DNA of 64,000 nucleotides from Schizophyllum amplum (Eukaryota > Basidiomycota > Agaricomycetes > Agaricales > Schizophyllaceae): NCBI GenBank assembly GCA_007026445.1, contig VDMD01000040.1, forward strand, positions 1 through 64,000. Direction: 5' to 3'. The position numbers and the translations under genes were made by a program. The notes under the pieces were generated by a model, which was not told where the DNA came from, made no database searches, and was given only the letters and a program-made list of their open reading frames with translations. Below, piece after piece: positions 1 to 10,942 of this stretch. How positions within the stretch are numbered: the first letter of the stretch is position 1; the number at the start of each line of letters is the position of its first letter.

Positions 1-744
1 TACCACGACATCAACATCATGCCAATGAAGAGATCAACGAGCGGCTTCGCGATATAGTGGTGCTCAGCGGCTTGGATGACGGAAAGCGGGTGGGAGTAGT
101 AAAGGCGCGTGCCCTGATGAACGGAGTAATTGGGATAATACGTTGTGCGACACGCTGTCCGTGGTTCAGTTGCAGCCAATGATCTGTGTAGAACCACCCA
201 CCGGTACAGGTGAGATGGGCAGCGAACGTGCGAACGGGGCCGGTGAAGGTGAAGAGAGTGACATGTCGGAGGCCATCGCGTTCACGAACGAGTTGCTTGA
301 GGAAGTTCCGACAATTCGGATTTGTACATTGTTGCAACGGAGGCCATAGCGTATCGCCCGCTGGTGGACAAAGTCAGATGCGGGGTATCTTCAATAGAAT
401 GACGACGCACATAGACAGTCCGGTCTTCCTGCCTGCCAAGCTTCCTGCTCCGCGGCCATATCCAACTGCTGTGCTTTCTGCCAGACCGTGCTCGCGATCG
501 CTTCCCAAAGCGTGTTCATGAGGTGTGCGTCGATGTTCATGATCTTGGCAAGGAAGAGCGCGATATGCGGAGGAAGACTGGGTGGAGGGACGAGCGTCTC
601 ATGGTCTGGCGGCTGCGCAGCGAGTATATCGTTCTTGATCTTCACCGCAAGCGTGATGATGCGGTGCATATCGGCGAGCGTGATGAGGTCGACCAAGATC
701 GGATGCGACGACAGTATGTCCAGGACTTGGCGAAGCGTGGTCAT
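1..744 (-). CDS. KDZ transposase gene, 5' part with CxC5/CxC6-like cysteine clusters (partial at window edge)
   Basis: The minus strand from 744 to the window edge encodes the N-terminal part of a KDZ-type transposase of the branch with CxC5/CxC6-like cysteine clusters. The first exon (ATG at 744-742) encodes a helical domain beginning MTTLRQVLDILSSHP. After an intron ending near 350 comes the Zn cluster motif QQCTNPNC. A second short intron (about 119-167) joins HLTCT to ACRTTYYPNYSV, which restores a C-x2-C pair that is absent if the intron is read through. The frame then runs YIAKPLVDLFIGMML and leaves the window. Family placement rests on recalled KDZ protein patterns. The RNase H core would lie outside the window, so activity cannot be judged. 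An upstream ATG near 864 is possible, but 744 fits the usual start of this family better. This gene differs from the CxC2-type transposases at 40-44 kb and 56-60 kb. Confidence 0.7.
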
Positions 745-871
745 CGCGCGCCTGAGGCGCGCGCACAATGAGCGTGGCGGAGCGAGAGTGAGCGCAGTAA
801 GAGATACGGCGCGAACGGCGTGAACGGCGAGGGAGGCGACGGGCACTGGCGCACGGTAAAGCACGCGTCGC

Positions 872-891
872 GGGGGGGGGGGGGGGGGGGG
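872..891. repeat. Homopolymer G tract
   Basis: A run of about 20 G lies just upstream of the KDZ gene start, probably in its promoter or 5' leader. The exact length may be unreliable because such runs are hard to sequence. Confidence 0.9.
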
Positions 892-3130
892 CAGTGAACG
901 GCGGCCTCGGGGCGGTTGGGGGTTTATAACGAACGCCGACTACCTAGGGGCTGTCTTGCTTGCAGCGCGGCTGTGCACCGGAACGGATGAAACTCTCGGC
1001 CCGCCCGGACGCGCCGGATGAACGGGGCGAACCATCGCGGCGAACCGATCACTTCCGACACCGTTCGTTTCCCATTACCCGACCGTTCTCATAGAATCAA
1101 TAGACACACACACCAACCCCTAAATACACACAATAACTGTCTTGTCAAGCTCTTGTGCCCTGTGAGGAGCTGCGAGTTGCGACTTGTATTGCTAAGGGAG
1201 AATCAAAATAGAACTAGCACGCCTATAGGTACTGGATAGGCTTCGACAGCAAGTGGTTCACTTCCGTCTAAGTCTAACTGGGAAATTCTTATGTCGCAAA
1301 AGCGGAGCACGCCTTAGTCACACGAGTTTTGGGTTGCTGCTCAAAAGAGCTGCTGGGTTTATTCTGTCTCGGTAAGAGGCAGTAGGAAAACTAATAGTAC
1401 GATGGTTTCGTCCCAAAAGTCGTCCCCCATCCCCTCGTACGCCAGGCCTTATATAGTTAGCGGGCTTACACCTGTGAGTCACTGTCTTCCGCGCCACGCC
1501 GCGCTTCACTATGTATTTCTTGCGTAAGTTCGGCGTTCTCGGTCGTTCTATACGGTTGTCTTCCGTCTCTCCATGCGGTATTTGTGGCCCAGAGTGGCCC
1601 TAAAGCCCTGCCGGAGACGGCACAGTGTTTGTTCCAGTTGGATTCGGGGGATATCTCCCCAAAGATACGACTTTGAGGGTTCCCTAGGGCTTGTTTACAG
1701 CCGGGAGGCTGTGCCATAGCCGCTATCCTCCCAGTAATAGACCTCCCGCGGCGAAGCATCAGCTTCCGACTCGGTGTCTCGGGTATTGGCCATAAAGTCG
1801 AACCGTAGGAACTGACCCGGCGAGTGCCGCGCATTGTCAACCCCGGCGTTGCTTGTACCGCGAGACCTTAGCTCGTCCTTGTTCATAGTAACTAGTTCTA
1901 TCTGGCTTCTGTGCATGCTTTTGGGCTATCATTGATATCGGTCCCCCTGTTCTTCTTGCTAGACAGGTCTGATGAACGCGGCGAGTATGCGACTTAAGGC
2001 GAGATCTTCGATGTTCATCGGTAAGGAAAACCCTGGTGGGCCTCCGGACTCGTAGGATGTGTCCCTAGACGGCGCGGAGTTGGTGACTGCCGTCCGCTGA
2101 GGCCTCGCTACTATCCTTATTATTTTATCTCTAAGTCGGTCTCTCCGTGAACACAGTACTCGCTATGAGTCCGAACGTCGCTCGGGTTCTTCCCGATGGA
2201 TAACTGTCTCCTTAGGCTTACTGCTCATTATGCCGCAAAACTAGTCCGTATTTATGGACGGCGTATTACTGTCGTGTTCTGCACATGCATGGGCTTCGGT
2301 GCACATACCCATTTCCTGTATCTGTATACAGGGCGACCCGCTTCGAGTCCTCATCGCACCGGGAACTCGCGGAGTCGCCCTCAATCGGAATCTTCGCTCT
2401 TCTTCCTATTGAGAGCTGTGCGGTTCCTTGCTGATGCGATCCCTAGAACGCTAGGATGGCGCGGACTCTTCATTCTCTGCATCCGGGGCGAAGGCGCGCG
2501 TTCATGTTTACTTGCCACGAGGGGAACAGCATGTGGATGTTCGACGTGCGACGTGCTTAAATGGCCTACCTCTAGGTGCACGTCCCTTTCCCGGCGCTAT
2601 AACATGTACGATGTTCCTTCTTCTGTCTGAGTGCAATCTAACACGCCGTTAGCGCAATCGCCGCGTTGCCGGATGGGAAGTACCATTCCCCTACATGTGC
2701 CGTCTGTTGCCTCGTACGTCCATTTTAACCTCTACCTCGTCGAACGGAATTGAAGCAGCTTCCTCGCGACTCACGTATCCGCCGCCCCACCGTATGATAC
2801 GCGGCGCATCCTATTCATGACCATCTTGCGTCACGCTTCGTCCCTGATTCTCCGCCTCGCACTCCATGCATCCTCCGTTTTTTTATCGTAGAAAGTGGAT
2901 AACGAACTACCGATTACATCCATGCTGACTTGTTTGACCGTCTCTTATATAGCGGGACTACAGCATCTCGCTCGCTAGCAACATCCGCTGCACACCACTC
3001 ATAATGAGCCACCATCCATACGGTTCGCAACACGGTGGGCATCGCGGCGGGCATCGCGGCGGGGGGCGCGGCGCGCACCTCGAACAGACCGTAGTATGTA
3101 TGTTCTGGGCCGATGGCACATTGCTGATCA
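892..3130. other. Stretch without a recognisable gene
   Basis: I see no open frame that I recognise here; frames of 60-144 codons exist on both strands but look like chance. The one structured feature is the stem-loop at 2331-2380, listed separately. Confidence 0.5.
2331..2380 (-). ncRNA. Copy of the conserved stem-loop motif, outside the foldback elements
   Basis: Read on the minus strand, GGGCGAC pairs with GTCGCCC at the base. The loop region reads GAGTTCCCGGTGCGATGAG and closes with ACTC. The same core, inside stems of different sequence, occurs in all six foldback elements of the window and once in KDZ-2. Here no foldback arm surrounds it, so it is either a relic or an independent locus of the motif. 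Whether it is transcribed is unknown. Confidence 0.5.
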
Positions 3131-3666
3131 TTGTCGCAGTCCCGCATGTCTATTCTCGACGATGCCCTCCACGAACGCATTCGCGTTCTGGATAGCAGGG
3201 TACATTCTCTGCAGGGCACCGTCCGTCAGCGCGACGATCGACTACGGTGCCTTCGTCAGCAGGCCGTCCGAGGCACCGCGGTTCTGGAGGACCTGGTACG
3301 GGGCAACGTTCGTCGCATGATCGTTTCGCTAATTAGCCGTAGCTCGCTCAAGGTTCGCGCGTCGAAATATGCGTGTGCGGTCGATTGGGTCGAAACCTGG
3401 CCAAACCGTGCGAGCACCGCGCCTGCGATGAATGTTTGAGTCCAATTTGCAAGACATGCGCCGCTTCCTTGACGGCGAACGCTGACTGTAGCAGTCACGT
3501 TCTCCCTGTGTGCCCGTGGAGAGACTGCGCCAACAACGGCAGAATACTCGCCGTGGAGGCGAAGGGTTTACAGGGCGCGGCTGACTTTGTCGAGTCATTC
3601 TACAAGAACATAGATGAACTGCGCGACACGGCGGATTTGCTGATGAATTTGGCGCAGACCCCTTGA
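3131..3666 (+). CDS. Small protein with N-terminal coiled coil and RING-like zinc cluster
   Basis: Two exons are supported by reading-frame logic. Exon 1 (3131-3295, 55 codons) encodes an amphipathic, arginine-rich segment with heptad-like spacing (around residues 8-45). A 47 bp intron (3296-3342, GTACGG...CCGTAG, with branch-like GCTAAT) joins it in frame to a cysteine-rich stretch: ICVCG, then PCEHRACDECL, ICKTC and PVCPWRDC. The Cys/His spacing resembles a degenerate RING finger. The total is about 162 residues, ending NLAQTP. Coiled coil plus RING-like proteins are common and poorly characterised in Agaricomycetes. A ubiquitin-ligase role would be inference. This may be a host gene, since it lies outside every element I can delimit. 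Confidence 0.55.
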
Positions 3667-4068
3667 ATGTTGTATCATATGCTGTATACTTCTTGAAGCA
3701 TTTTATGTCTTGTATGTTGATATCTTGAGCATCAGACTGCGTCGCGTCACGTTCGAGTTCGTTCAGCCTTGAATAAATTGAATGTTCGGTGTTTGCCGAC
3801 TGTCGTCTGGTAAAGGCCAGGCGCGCGACATATCTTCCACATCGCGCTCACCTTAGTGCACCGTCCTACGCACCGTGGGCCACATACCGCTCAGACAACG
3901 CTGAGGATCAGACCGTGGTGCGTGTATCTCCGCGCACGATGTTCACTTGCCTGACAATCCCATCTGCGCGACGTAGAACGTGATTCCTTTCTGCGTATGG
4001 CATCTGGACACTTGTGCGTTCTTCCTTTTGTCTCTGACGGATCTGGCTAACTCGTCCGCCACAGCGGA

Positions 4069-4935
4069 TTGCTGCCAGAACTGGCGCCGGAAGTCTTCTT
4101 CTACAGCGACCGACACACGATGAGTGCTTGGTCGCTGGTGGCACGCTACTTCACACCCCTCGCCCAACCCGTTCTGTACTCTACATTTATCCTTGGCGGT
4201 TATAAGTTGGAACATCCCGCTTTACCCGAATCCGGATACATCGTCAACGTCGACCATGATCACTTCGTGCGCGGAGCTCGACACCTCAGCGATCATCCTC
4301 ATCTGCGATCGTACGTACGCCGTCTCGTGCTCGGTGTCTGTGTCGCGGATGGAGCTCAATCATACGACACGGATGGATCTCAATCGTACGACGAAGACGG
4401 CGTGCTTGTACGACATGCAGGCGGATTAGACGCCGGTGCGATCAACAACTTAACATCGACCCTCCTGCTGCAAGGCTATCTTCCCAACCTCACCGACCTC
4501 CACTTGCATCCATGTAATCCTCCGCAGGATCGTTGTCCACCCTTCCTTCGTTGTCCACCCTTCCTCATGCCGTACCAGATGAACGACATGTTCAGATCGA
4601 GGATAACATTGTCTACCATATCGCGGCTCGTATTCCAAAACTTCGAGATAGGGGGTTGGAAGGCAGGACATATATTGGAGCTGCTCGTGACCGGGGACGT
4701 GCACGATGTAGCTCTTGTCAGCTGTGTAGTCGGCTCGCAACCTTTGCCTTGGGTGGAGCATTGGCCCCGTCGGATCCCTCCACATATCAGGTTCAGCATA
4801 TACAACTGCACGGACGGAGAGGTTTCGGATTCGGATGGAGACGGTTCAGATGGGGTTGATTTTGCGCGCTGGGTACTGTTGAATCGTCCTTTCGCGACGG
4901 TGGAACTCGATAACGTGCTGCAATTTCCCTATTAG
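4069..4935 (+). CDS. F-box-like protein, N-terminus uncertain
   Basis: An open frame of 288 codons starts with the pattern LPELAPEVFFYSDRHTMSA, then LVARYFTPLAQPVLYSTFIL. This is the usual shape of the F-box-like N-terminus in basidiomycete proteins (LPxEL...I...D...L..CSLV...W..LAQ). The rest has scattered leucine-rich segments such as YLPNLTDLHLHPC, as in F-box/LRR-like proteins that recruit substrates to SCF ubiquitin ligases. It contains a short near-duplicated block (SYDTDGSQSYDEDG) and another (CPPFLRCPPFLM). A CCACAG acceptor just upstream (about 4057-4062) suggests that a short first exon may be missing. Likely a host gene of a large, fast-evolving family. Confidence 0.5.
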   Translation: MLPELAPEVFFYSDRHTMSAWSLVARYFTPLAQPVLYSTFILGGYKLEHPALPESGYIVNVDHDHFVRGARHLSDHPHLRSYVRRLVLGVCVADGAQSYDTDGSQSYDEDGVLVRHAGGLDAGAINNLTSTLLLQGYLPNLTDLHLHPCNPPQDRCPPFLRCPPFLMPYQMNDMFRSRITLSTISRLVFQNFEIGGWKAGHILELLVTGDVHDVALVSCVVGSQPLPWVEHWPRRIPPHIRFSIYNCTDGEVSDSDGDGSDGVDFARWVLLNRPFATVELDNVLQFPY

Positions 4936-5219
4936 TAGCATGTACAATTACTAAGTACAGGTATTAATACATGCAGGTCTCGTACATCAGTAAAATGACA
5001 CCTGCCTGCGGGCGTCCTTTGGCTTTTCCGGTGTAGCCTTTCGGGCTTTCTGCCTGTGGAGTCCGGCCTTTTCATACTCTCAACCATCTTGTCTGGATTA
5101 CAAGTTACCTTTCCAGAGAGGCAACGAAAGGCCGGAAAGGCCACAAAGCTGTTTATGGCTGTAAAGGCCATCCTTCTCAGGCTTGGTTGTTATTATACTA
5201 CTCAGCCCCGATTGGACTA

Positions 5220-7772
5220 CTAGAATGCTATTTCATGTGAATGGTGGTCTGCATACTTATTGATATAAAAGGCCCGGAATGAATCGAGTGAACGAGTATA
5301 AGAGAAGTTCAAGGGGATCTTGTCATCCCCCGCAGCGCCGATGAGATGCGCGCCGCGGAGGATGGCGTCGACGTGTATAACGCTCATGACACGGTTCCCA
5401 GCAGCGTCCAGGTCTGGTTCGACCAACCACATCCCGGTTTCCTTGCACGGCGTGTCGTCTAGCACCGAGAACCAGGTCACCAACGCACAAGGGTACACGT
5501 ACCCTGCGTCATGCTCGCTACGAAACTGAAAGAACAGCAGGACGCGAGCGGCGTGCATCCCGCGGAAGCCTGCGGCCTGCACGTTGTCTCGAGATACAAA
5601 GATGCAGTCGCGTCTGGCAGGGCCACCACGCCAAGAGTGGGTTGATCGGATACGTTCGTGGTGCATTCCGCCGACGCCGCACTGGTCGCTGGGGGCATAG
5701 AACGTTGTGATGGCTGATCCTACGACGTGGAGGCGGCCGGTGAAAGGTGGACAGTCATTGAGTGGGATATCAAGCAACGGGATCGAGGACTTGGGGTGGT
5801 CTTGCTCGTAGAGAAACCGGCGGATGAGGTCGGGGAGTGTGGGGATGTTGAAGTGGTATGCCAGGGATTGTACGTCGCGAGGGCCGAGTCCTTGAACTGT
5901 GGATGACCGTGTCAGCAGGAAGATCGAGTGCAGACAGTAAGAACACGCACTGCGAGTGGCGGCAAGAATGACCTCTCCCATGACATCCCGTCTATCGTCC
6001 CCGCCCTGATCCTCCTCCTCCTCCATCCGTTCGACGCGCAGGCGGCGGGACCCTGGGTCTGACGCGTCACACCACCCTAGCAATGGAGCTGAGAGCATGC
6101 CGCGCGCCTTGAAGTCTTCGCGGCAGGCTGCAAGCTTGTCCAAGCGCTTGTTGATGACCAACATCTGTGCGAGAGCTTGATGCCTCGAGCTTCGGCGCCA
6201 CGGCTCCTTGACGGCCTTAATGTGCTTGGACTCGGTGATCAACGAGCAGAGACCGTTAGGTGCACCAAACTCGCGGATGCAAGAGGCATAGTGAGTCATA
6301 GAATGCTGTTGGGGTAGTGCGAAGTCGTCGCGCAGACCCTCCTGCCTGAAAATCTCGCGTTCTTGATGGTATCGTGAGAGTGCGTCCTCAATAGCCGACA
6401 GCGCGTCTTCATCAATGCTATTGCGGCAGACAAGGTAACAAAAGTCCAGAAAGGCACTCAGCGCGCGGACCATCTGAGGCGGAACGTAGCCGACAATAGC
6501 TGGAAGGTACACCTGGATCGAATCGTGTCAGGTCTCAAAGTCTGATGCAATACTATTGCTTGCACGCACCTTCATCAAGGCCTTCGAGTCGTCCCCAGTC
6601 CATTGCTTGAAGCCACGGCCCTGAGGAAAGCGTCGCAGACCTGGGAAGTAAGGCGTGGCGGCAATTCTGCGGTCGATGTCGGCGAGGATGCGTTCGGCGA
6701 CATCTTTCGCGTGAGTAAGCTTGATGTAGTCGCAGAGCCATGCGACAAGGTGATCCTTGAATGACCCCTTGATGATTTGGTGGAGGAGGTCGGGGGAGAG
6801 GAGTTCGTGTATATTTGAGGGTGGAAAGTCGTGTGTGAAAGGCTGCATAGTAATCATGAGCAAGCTGCCTCATGGGCGATGTGAAGTTAGATCACACCTT
6901 GCAGTCGTGGATTATGCCATAGTCGTCCCACAGCTTCTTGCGGTCCAGGGCCTTGAGAAGCGCGTCCGTATGCTCAGGACTACGTCGCAAGTCATCGGGT
7001 GACGCAGTGCAGCGTGGACACCATCCCTGAACGACGCATGCGAGGAGCACTTGCTCGGGGTAGTCAGCTATGTATGGGCCCAGCGCGTACACGGTCTTGC
7101 GGTAGTGACCGTCGCCGTAGAGGATCAGCTCGGGCTTCTGCATGCCGGGCTTCAGACTGGAAAGAATGTGGGACAGAGAACCATGGAAAAGCTTGCGGCG
7201 AAACGAGCGAAAGGTCGCGCTATCTTGATGTTCCTGGTCGGCTAAAAGACACGAATGAGAAAGATATGAAGACGAGGAAGGAGACGCACTTTTGGGAATG
7301 GCAAGGAAGCCAATCAGAGTCACCACGCCCTTATGTGCACGTCGCGCGGTATTGTGGACAAGTCCGTTAGACATGTACAACGGGTAGAAATCGTTCTGTC
7401 CAGTGGCTACCGAAACCGTTGTTTTGTCGCTGCCCAGGATGATGGGGCAGTACACCCCGCCGTCCGCGTCAGGGATGTCTTCTACCACTCTGGTCTGTGG
7501 AACAATAAGCACAGGCGAGAGACAATCATCAGAATACATACCGCGTCACGCCAGGCGAAATTTCCGGACATATAATCCGAGAACACACGCTTCTCAGCAG
7601 TGTTGAACACCTGCTTCGGAGCGAAGTGCATCTGGTCAACAACATCTCGATTGCCTAACTGTTCGTGAAGGACTGCACGGGGGTCGCGGAAGAACACCTC
7701 GAACTCGGCAGTCTGCCACTCCGGCGGTATTCCTGTGAGGGGACGTTATGTGCAGTCTGCCACTCCGGCGGT
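5220..7772 (-). pseudogene. Plavaka transposase, 3' major part (gene split by Ty3 insertion)
   Basis: The minus strand from 7772 down to the stop at 5222-5220 encodes most of a Plavaka-type transposase. Successive exons are 7772-7542, 7494-7290, 7241-6898, 6842-6570, then 6512 downward, with one more intron near 5899-5957. Introns are GT-AG, 47-60 bp, usually with GTGCGT or GTATGT donors. Recognisable blocks in order are EVFFRDPRAVLHEQL, IILGSDKTTVSVATGQN, YALGPYIADYPEQ, VQGWCPRC, LLHQIIKGSFKDHL, RFPQGRGFKQWTGDDSKAL and SLITESKHIKAVKEPWRRS. The C-terminus, ending DHHSHEIAF, matches the usual end of the family. No stop was seen inside these exons. The gene is broken at 7773 where the Ty3 element starts; its first exons lie 53.5 kb away at 61260-62018. 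A cut-and-paste DNA transposase is the family role. Confidence 0.85.
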
Positions 7773-7796
7773 ATTCCTGTGAGGGGACGTTATGTG
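7709..7796. repeat. 44 bp tandem duplication across the Plavaka/LTR junction
   Basis: Bases 7709-7752 and 7753-7796 look identical. Each unit holds 25 bp of Plavaka coding sequence plus the first 19 bp of the LTR. The duplication therefore postdates the Ty3 insertion or arose while it was repaired. The full-length LTR starts in the second unit, at 7778. Confidence 0.9.
7773..7777. other. Ty3 target site duplication, left copy (ATTCC)
   Basis: ATTCC directly precedes the TG of the full 5' LTR. The same pentamer directly follows the 3' LTR at 61255-61259. Five bp is usual for Ty3/gypsy integration. Confidence 0.9.
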
Positions 7797-8022
7797 TGAC
7801 CGTGACTCCGGTCGACCGGGCCCGGCCGACCGGGGTGTGACGTGACGCGTCGAGAGATTTTCGTGATCGCCTGCAGAGGATCCTTAGACTTGTTTTCTTT
7901 GGATCCCTCTGCAGGTGCGTGGCTATCCTCTGTACTAGTACATAGTCTTATTCATACTTTGGATCCCTCTGCAGATCTGTGACCGTTGCTGGTGCACGTC
8001 ACTCCTGAGAGTTGCCCTTACA
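7778..8022 (+). repeat. 5' LTR of the Ty3 element
   Basis: The 245 bp unit begins TGTGAGGGGACG and ends GCCCTTACA (TG...CA). It contains a hairpin with arms CCTGCAGAGGATCC (7870-7883) and GGATCCCTCTGCAGG; the loop includes the sequence complementary to the primer binding site. The block TTTGGATCCCTCTGCAG occurs twice. Confidence 0.95.
7885..7896 (+). promoter_or_regulatory. LTR segment complementary to the primer binding site (candidate transcript 5' end)
   Basis: TAGACTTGTTTT is the exact reverse complement of AAAACAAGTCTA at 8025-8036, just after the LTR. In Tf1-like elements the 5' end of the RNA itself primes reverse transcription, so transcription is predicted to start near this segment. 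No promoter box was identified. Confidence 0.55.
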
Positions 8023-8024
8023 GC

Positions 8025-8036
8025 AAAACAAGTCTA
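8025..8036 (+). other. Self-complementary primer binding site
   Basis: The 12 bases start two bases after the LTR and match the LTR segment at 7885-7896 as an inverted copy. I do not recognise the 3' end of a usual priming tRNA here. Self-priming is known for Tf1 and related chromoviruses; for this element it is an inference from the perfect complement. Confidence 0.6.
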
Positions 8037-8216
8037 CCCCCCAAGGCCGAGCTCTGATCGCCCACCATTCCGTCCTACGCTGCACCCTCGGACAGCCAGT
8101 CTTCTGCATCCGACTCAGCATCATCGGAAAACTCCCCGATCAGCGCTCCCCCTCTTGATATTCCATTATCTCTGCCATCGCCCGCTCCCCTTGCTTCTGC
8201 CCCCCCTCCTGAGATC

Positions 8217-9267
8217 ATGAACGACCCAGAGCAGGAGGAAGGCCCCACTGGCCCCCCTGCTGGCTTCGAGCAGTACGTTGCACAGCAGATGGCCCTCATG
8301 CAGGAGCAGATCGCTTCTTCCAACGCGCTTCAGCAGACGATGGCCACCCTCGTCTCCCACCTCATCACACAGCCCGTGCACGCTCCTGCTCCTGCTCCCC
8401 AGGCTACAACTGCCCCCACCTCCAACACCACGCGCGCGAAGGCGTCACCTCCTGACACCTACGACGGCGACCGCGCGAAGGGCCAGACGTTCTTGGATCA
8501 GGTTGAGCTCTACGTCTCGGCGAACACCTGGAGGGACGACCAGGAGAAGATCACCAACATCCTGACGTACTTCACGTCGGACCGCGCCCTGCGCTGGGCG
8601 AAGCGCACGGTAGCGGCCGGGGCCGCGACTGGCCAGCCTCGCTATGCCGACTGGGCCGCCTTTGTCGATGGATTCAAGCTTGAGTTCACGGACGAGGACG
8701 AGCCCGAACGCTGTCGCCTTGTGCTCGAGGACACCGACACGTGGCACCAGGGCAGCCGCAACGTCGACTCGTACACGTCGGAGTTCCTCGACCTCGCCCA
8801 TCGCGCCGGCCTCGTCAACCTCAACGACGTCCCCCTCACCAACCTCGAGCGCACGGTCGTCAAGATGTACCGCCGCGGACTGGACCCCAGGATCGAAGGC
8901 TCCCTCTCCAAAGCGTACCGGGGTCCAGCCGCTGACGATCTCAACGCCTGGAAGGTGGCCGCGCGTAAGGCCGAGCTCGCCGACGACACTCACCGCATCT
9001 TCCGGAAGCAGCACTCTGGCAAGTCGAGCTCGACGACCCCCTCCGCGCCGCGCGCGTCTGCCCCACGCCAGACCGCCTTCCAGTATGTCGTGCCGCGCGC
9101 TCCAGCGGCCGCCCCCAGGCCTGCTGCCGCTCCCGCCGCCGAGCGCCCTCTCCCTCCCGGCGTCCCCATGGACATCGACGCGACTCGTCGCCGTCGCGCC
9201 ACCGCATTGGCCACCGTCACCTGTCGCCGCTGCGGCCGGACTGGGCACTTGTCGTACGCCTGCCCGG
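8217..9267 (+). CDS. gag: gag, segment 1 of 3
   Basis: The structural protein gene starts at ATG 8217 (MNDPEQEEGPTGPP), 195 bp after the LTR. It has a glutamine-rich helical N-terminus, an alanine/proline linker, the gag core (SPPDTYDGDRAKGQTFLDQV, then NILTYFTSDRALRWAK and FKLEFTDEDEPERCRL), a basic linker, and the CCHC zinc knuckle CRRCGRTGHLSYAC, which binds the packaged RNA. The Ty3 frame stops being gag at 9267, where FB-1 inserted; the apparent ORF to 9314 ends in foldback sequence. Joining to 15938 gives CPDRANVRAMDVEEL, a typical motif after the knuckle in fungal gag proteins, so the break is a clean insertion. All three segments total 400 codons. Confidence 0.9.
9261..9267. other. 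Target site duplication of FB-1, left (TGCCCGG)
   Basis: TGCCCGG is found at 9261-9267 and again at 15931-15937, directly flanking the element ends CACCTGTGGCC and (inverted) CAGCTGAGGCG. Removing the element and one copy restores the gag frame. Confidence 0.9.
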
Positions 9268-10892
9268 CACCTGTGGCCGTAAGGTCTTTGCAAAGACCAT
9301 GGACAAGTGTCTGACAGGTAGTTGAAAAGTCCTCGTATCACTTATATACACTGCCACAGCCCTCCGGGGCCCTCCCGGCAGGGGCTCCGGGCTCGGGGGG
9401 CATCCCGAGCGCACCGCCCGATTAGGCAGGGGCCCGCGGGCTGCTCGCCTAGCGTGCCCGGCTCGCTCCCGCGCTCGCCGCACGCCGCACGCGGCCTCGA
9501 CCGCCTTCCCGTTTGGGCGTGGCGGTCGATCGGCGTGCTCGGAGGCGTTGTACGCGGTTTCGCGCCGCCGTTGCTGCTCTGCCGCTCGTCGGTTGTCAAG
9601 ACAATATAATTGAGATATATGTACTATATGTATGTAATGACAATGTGGGGGGTTATACACGAGAAAAACGCGCAGAAGCGTGACGAAAAATTTTCGCCAG
9701 CGCGCTGCGCGTGCACTAGCCAGGCGCTGGAACGCGTGTGCGGGCGTGCGGATGGTATGTAGACGGAGGGGGTGTGGACGGTTGTATTTACGGGCCAGGG
9801 AGGTCGTTGGGCTGTGGCGTGGCTCCAGGGTGCGTACGCGCACGCATGCCCCAAATACCCCAGCTGATGTCGTACCCCCATTGTAATACATCCCGGCCAC
9901 TATCGGGGGGCTTATTGCAACACTTACGGTAAGGTCATCGGGCCCGGCAAACTCCGGTCTGCCAGCAAGCGCGGGTGTTCAGGGCCTTCCGGATTAGGAT
10001 ACGGCTCGCGGAGGGCTGCCGGGCGAGCACCCACGTGCACCCCGTTTGGGCAGGAGCACGCGGGTCGCCCGCCGCGCGCTCCGAGCGCCTTCGCGCGCGT
10101 TGGGCGGGATTGATGGCGCGTCCCGATTGGGAAGGGCGGGTGATCGGCGGGCTCGAGAGCGCCGCGCGCACACGCCGCCGCTGCCGCTGTCGCTCCTGGG
10201 CGCTCGTAGGTGGAAGAATTCGATAATATTATGAACTATATACAGATAATGTAGGTATGCAGGGGGGGAAAGGGCGCATATACGGAAAAAGCGCTGAAAA
10301 GCGCGCACAAAAAATTTTCGCGATCGCGCAACGCCCTCGCTGGCTGGGCGAGCACGCGTACGCGTCATTGGGAAGGGGAAGATGGTGAGGGGGGTGTTTG
10401 AAACAGCAAGCGAGCTTGCAAGGAGCTCACTGCGCGGCGCGCGCGGGATGGTCGGGTGGGCGCAATTGCCGATTGCGGTTGGCGCGCGGGCGCGCGGGGG
10501 GCTGCGCCATTCGAGAATGGTGCGGGTGCGTTCAAAATCGATGTAGGCGGAGACGAGCCCGCGATAGGGCTCGTCGCGCAGCATGGGGGCTGGGGGGTGC
10601 GCAGCAGGCGGGTGGCGCGGCTGTAGCAAATGGTCGACGGCTGGGTCGGGCGACGGACGCTGCAGGACGTGTCCTAGCGCGCTGCCGTCGACGCCCCGTG
10701 CTCCCGATGCCGAGTGTGGTCATCTTGAATAGCAGGGGCGCGGTGGAGGGCGAAGGCGATGTGGCGCGTACGCGCGCCACACGCCTGCTGCTCCACTACG
10801 CTGCGTTCGCAGTCTGCGCCGGCGCCGCGCGCAAGCAGCACGCTCATCCCGCTCCCTTGTAGAGCCCGCTGAGGTGCTCTGACCCCAAGTAA

Positions 10893-10942
10893 GGTCTGCA
10901 CCGCGAGGTCCCAGTGCGGTGAGACCTCAAGCGGTGTTACCC
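10893..10942 (+). ncRNA. Conserved stem-loop motif, FB-2 copy
   Basis: The stem CACCGC/GCGGTG encloses GAGGTCCCAGTGCGGTGAG followed by ACCTC. The motif lies about 260 bp outside the inner core boundary at 11201. Confidence 0.55.

Noticed and set aside
1318..1916. Minus-strand frames of 63-124 codons as a gene
   Set aside because: No domain, no coherent splice structure, and composition typical of chance frames.
9268..9314. Gag C-terminus as read straight through (ending QRPWTSV)
   Set aside because: These codons are foldback terminal sequence; the true gag continues at 15938 after removing FB-1.
8445..9341. Long antisense frames over gag and pol (for example 8445-9341 and 19775-20299, minus)
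   Set aside because: They are shadows of the strongly biased gag and pol codon usage; no domains were recognised.
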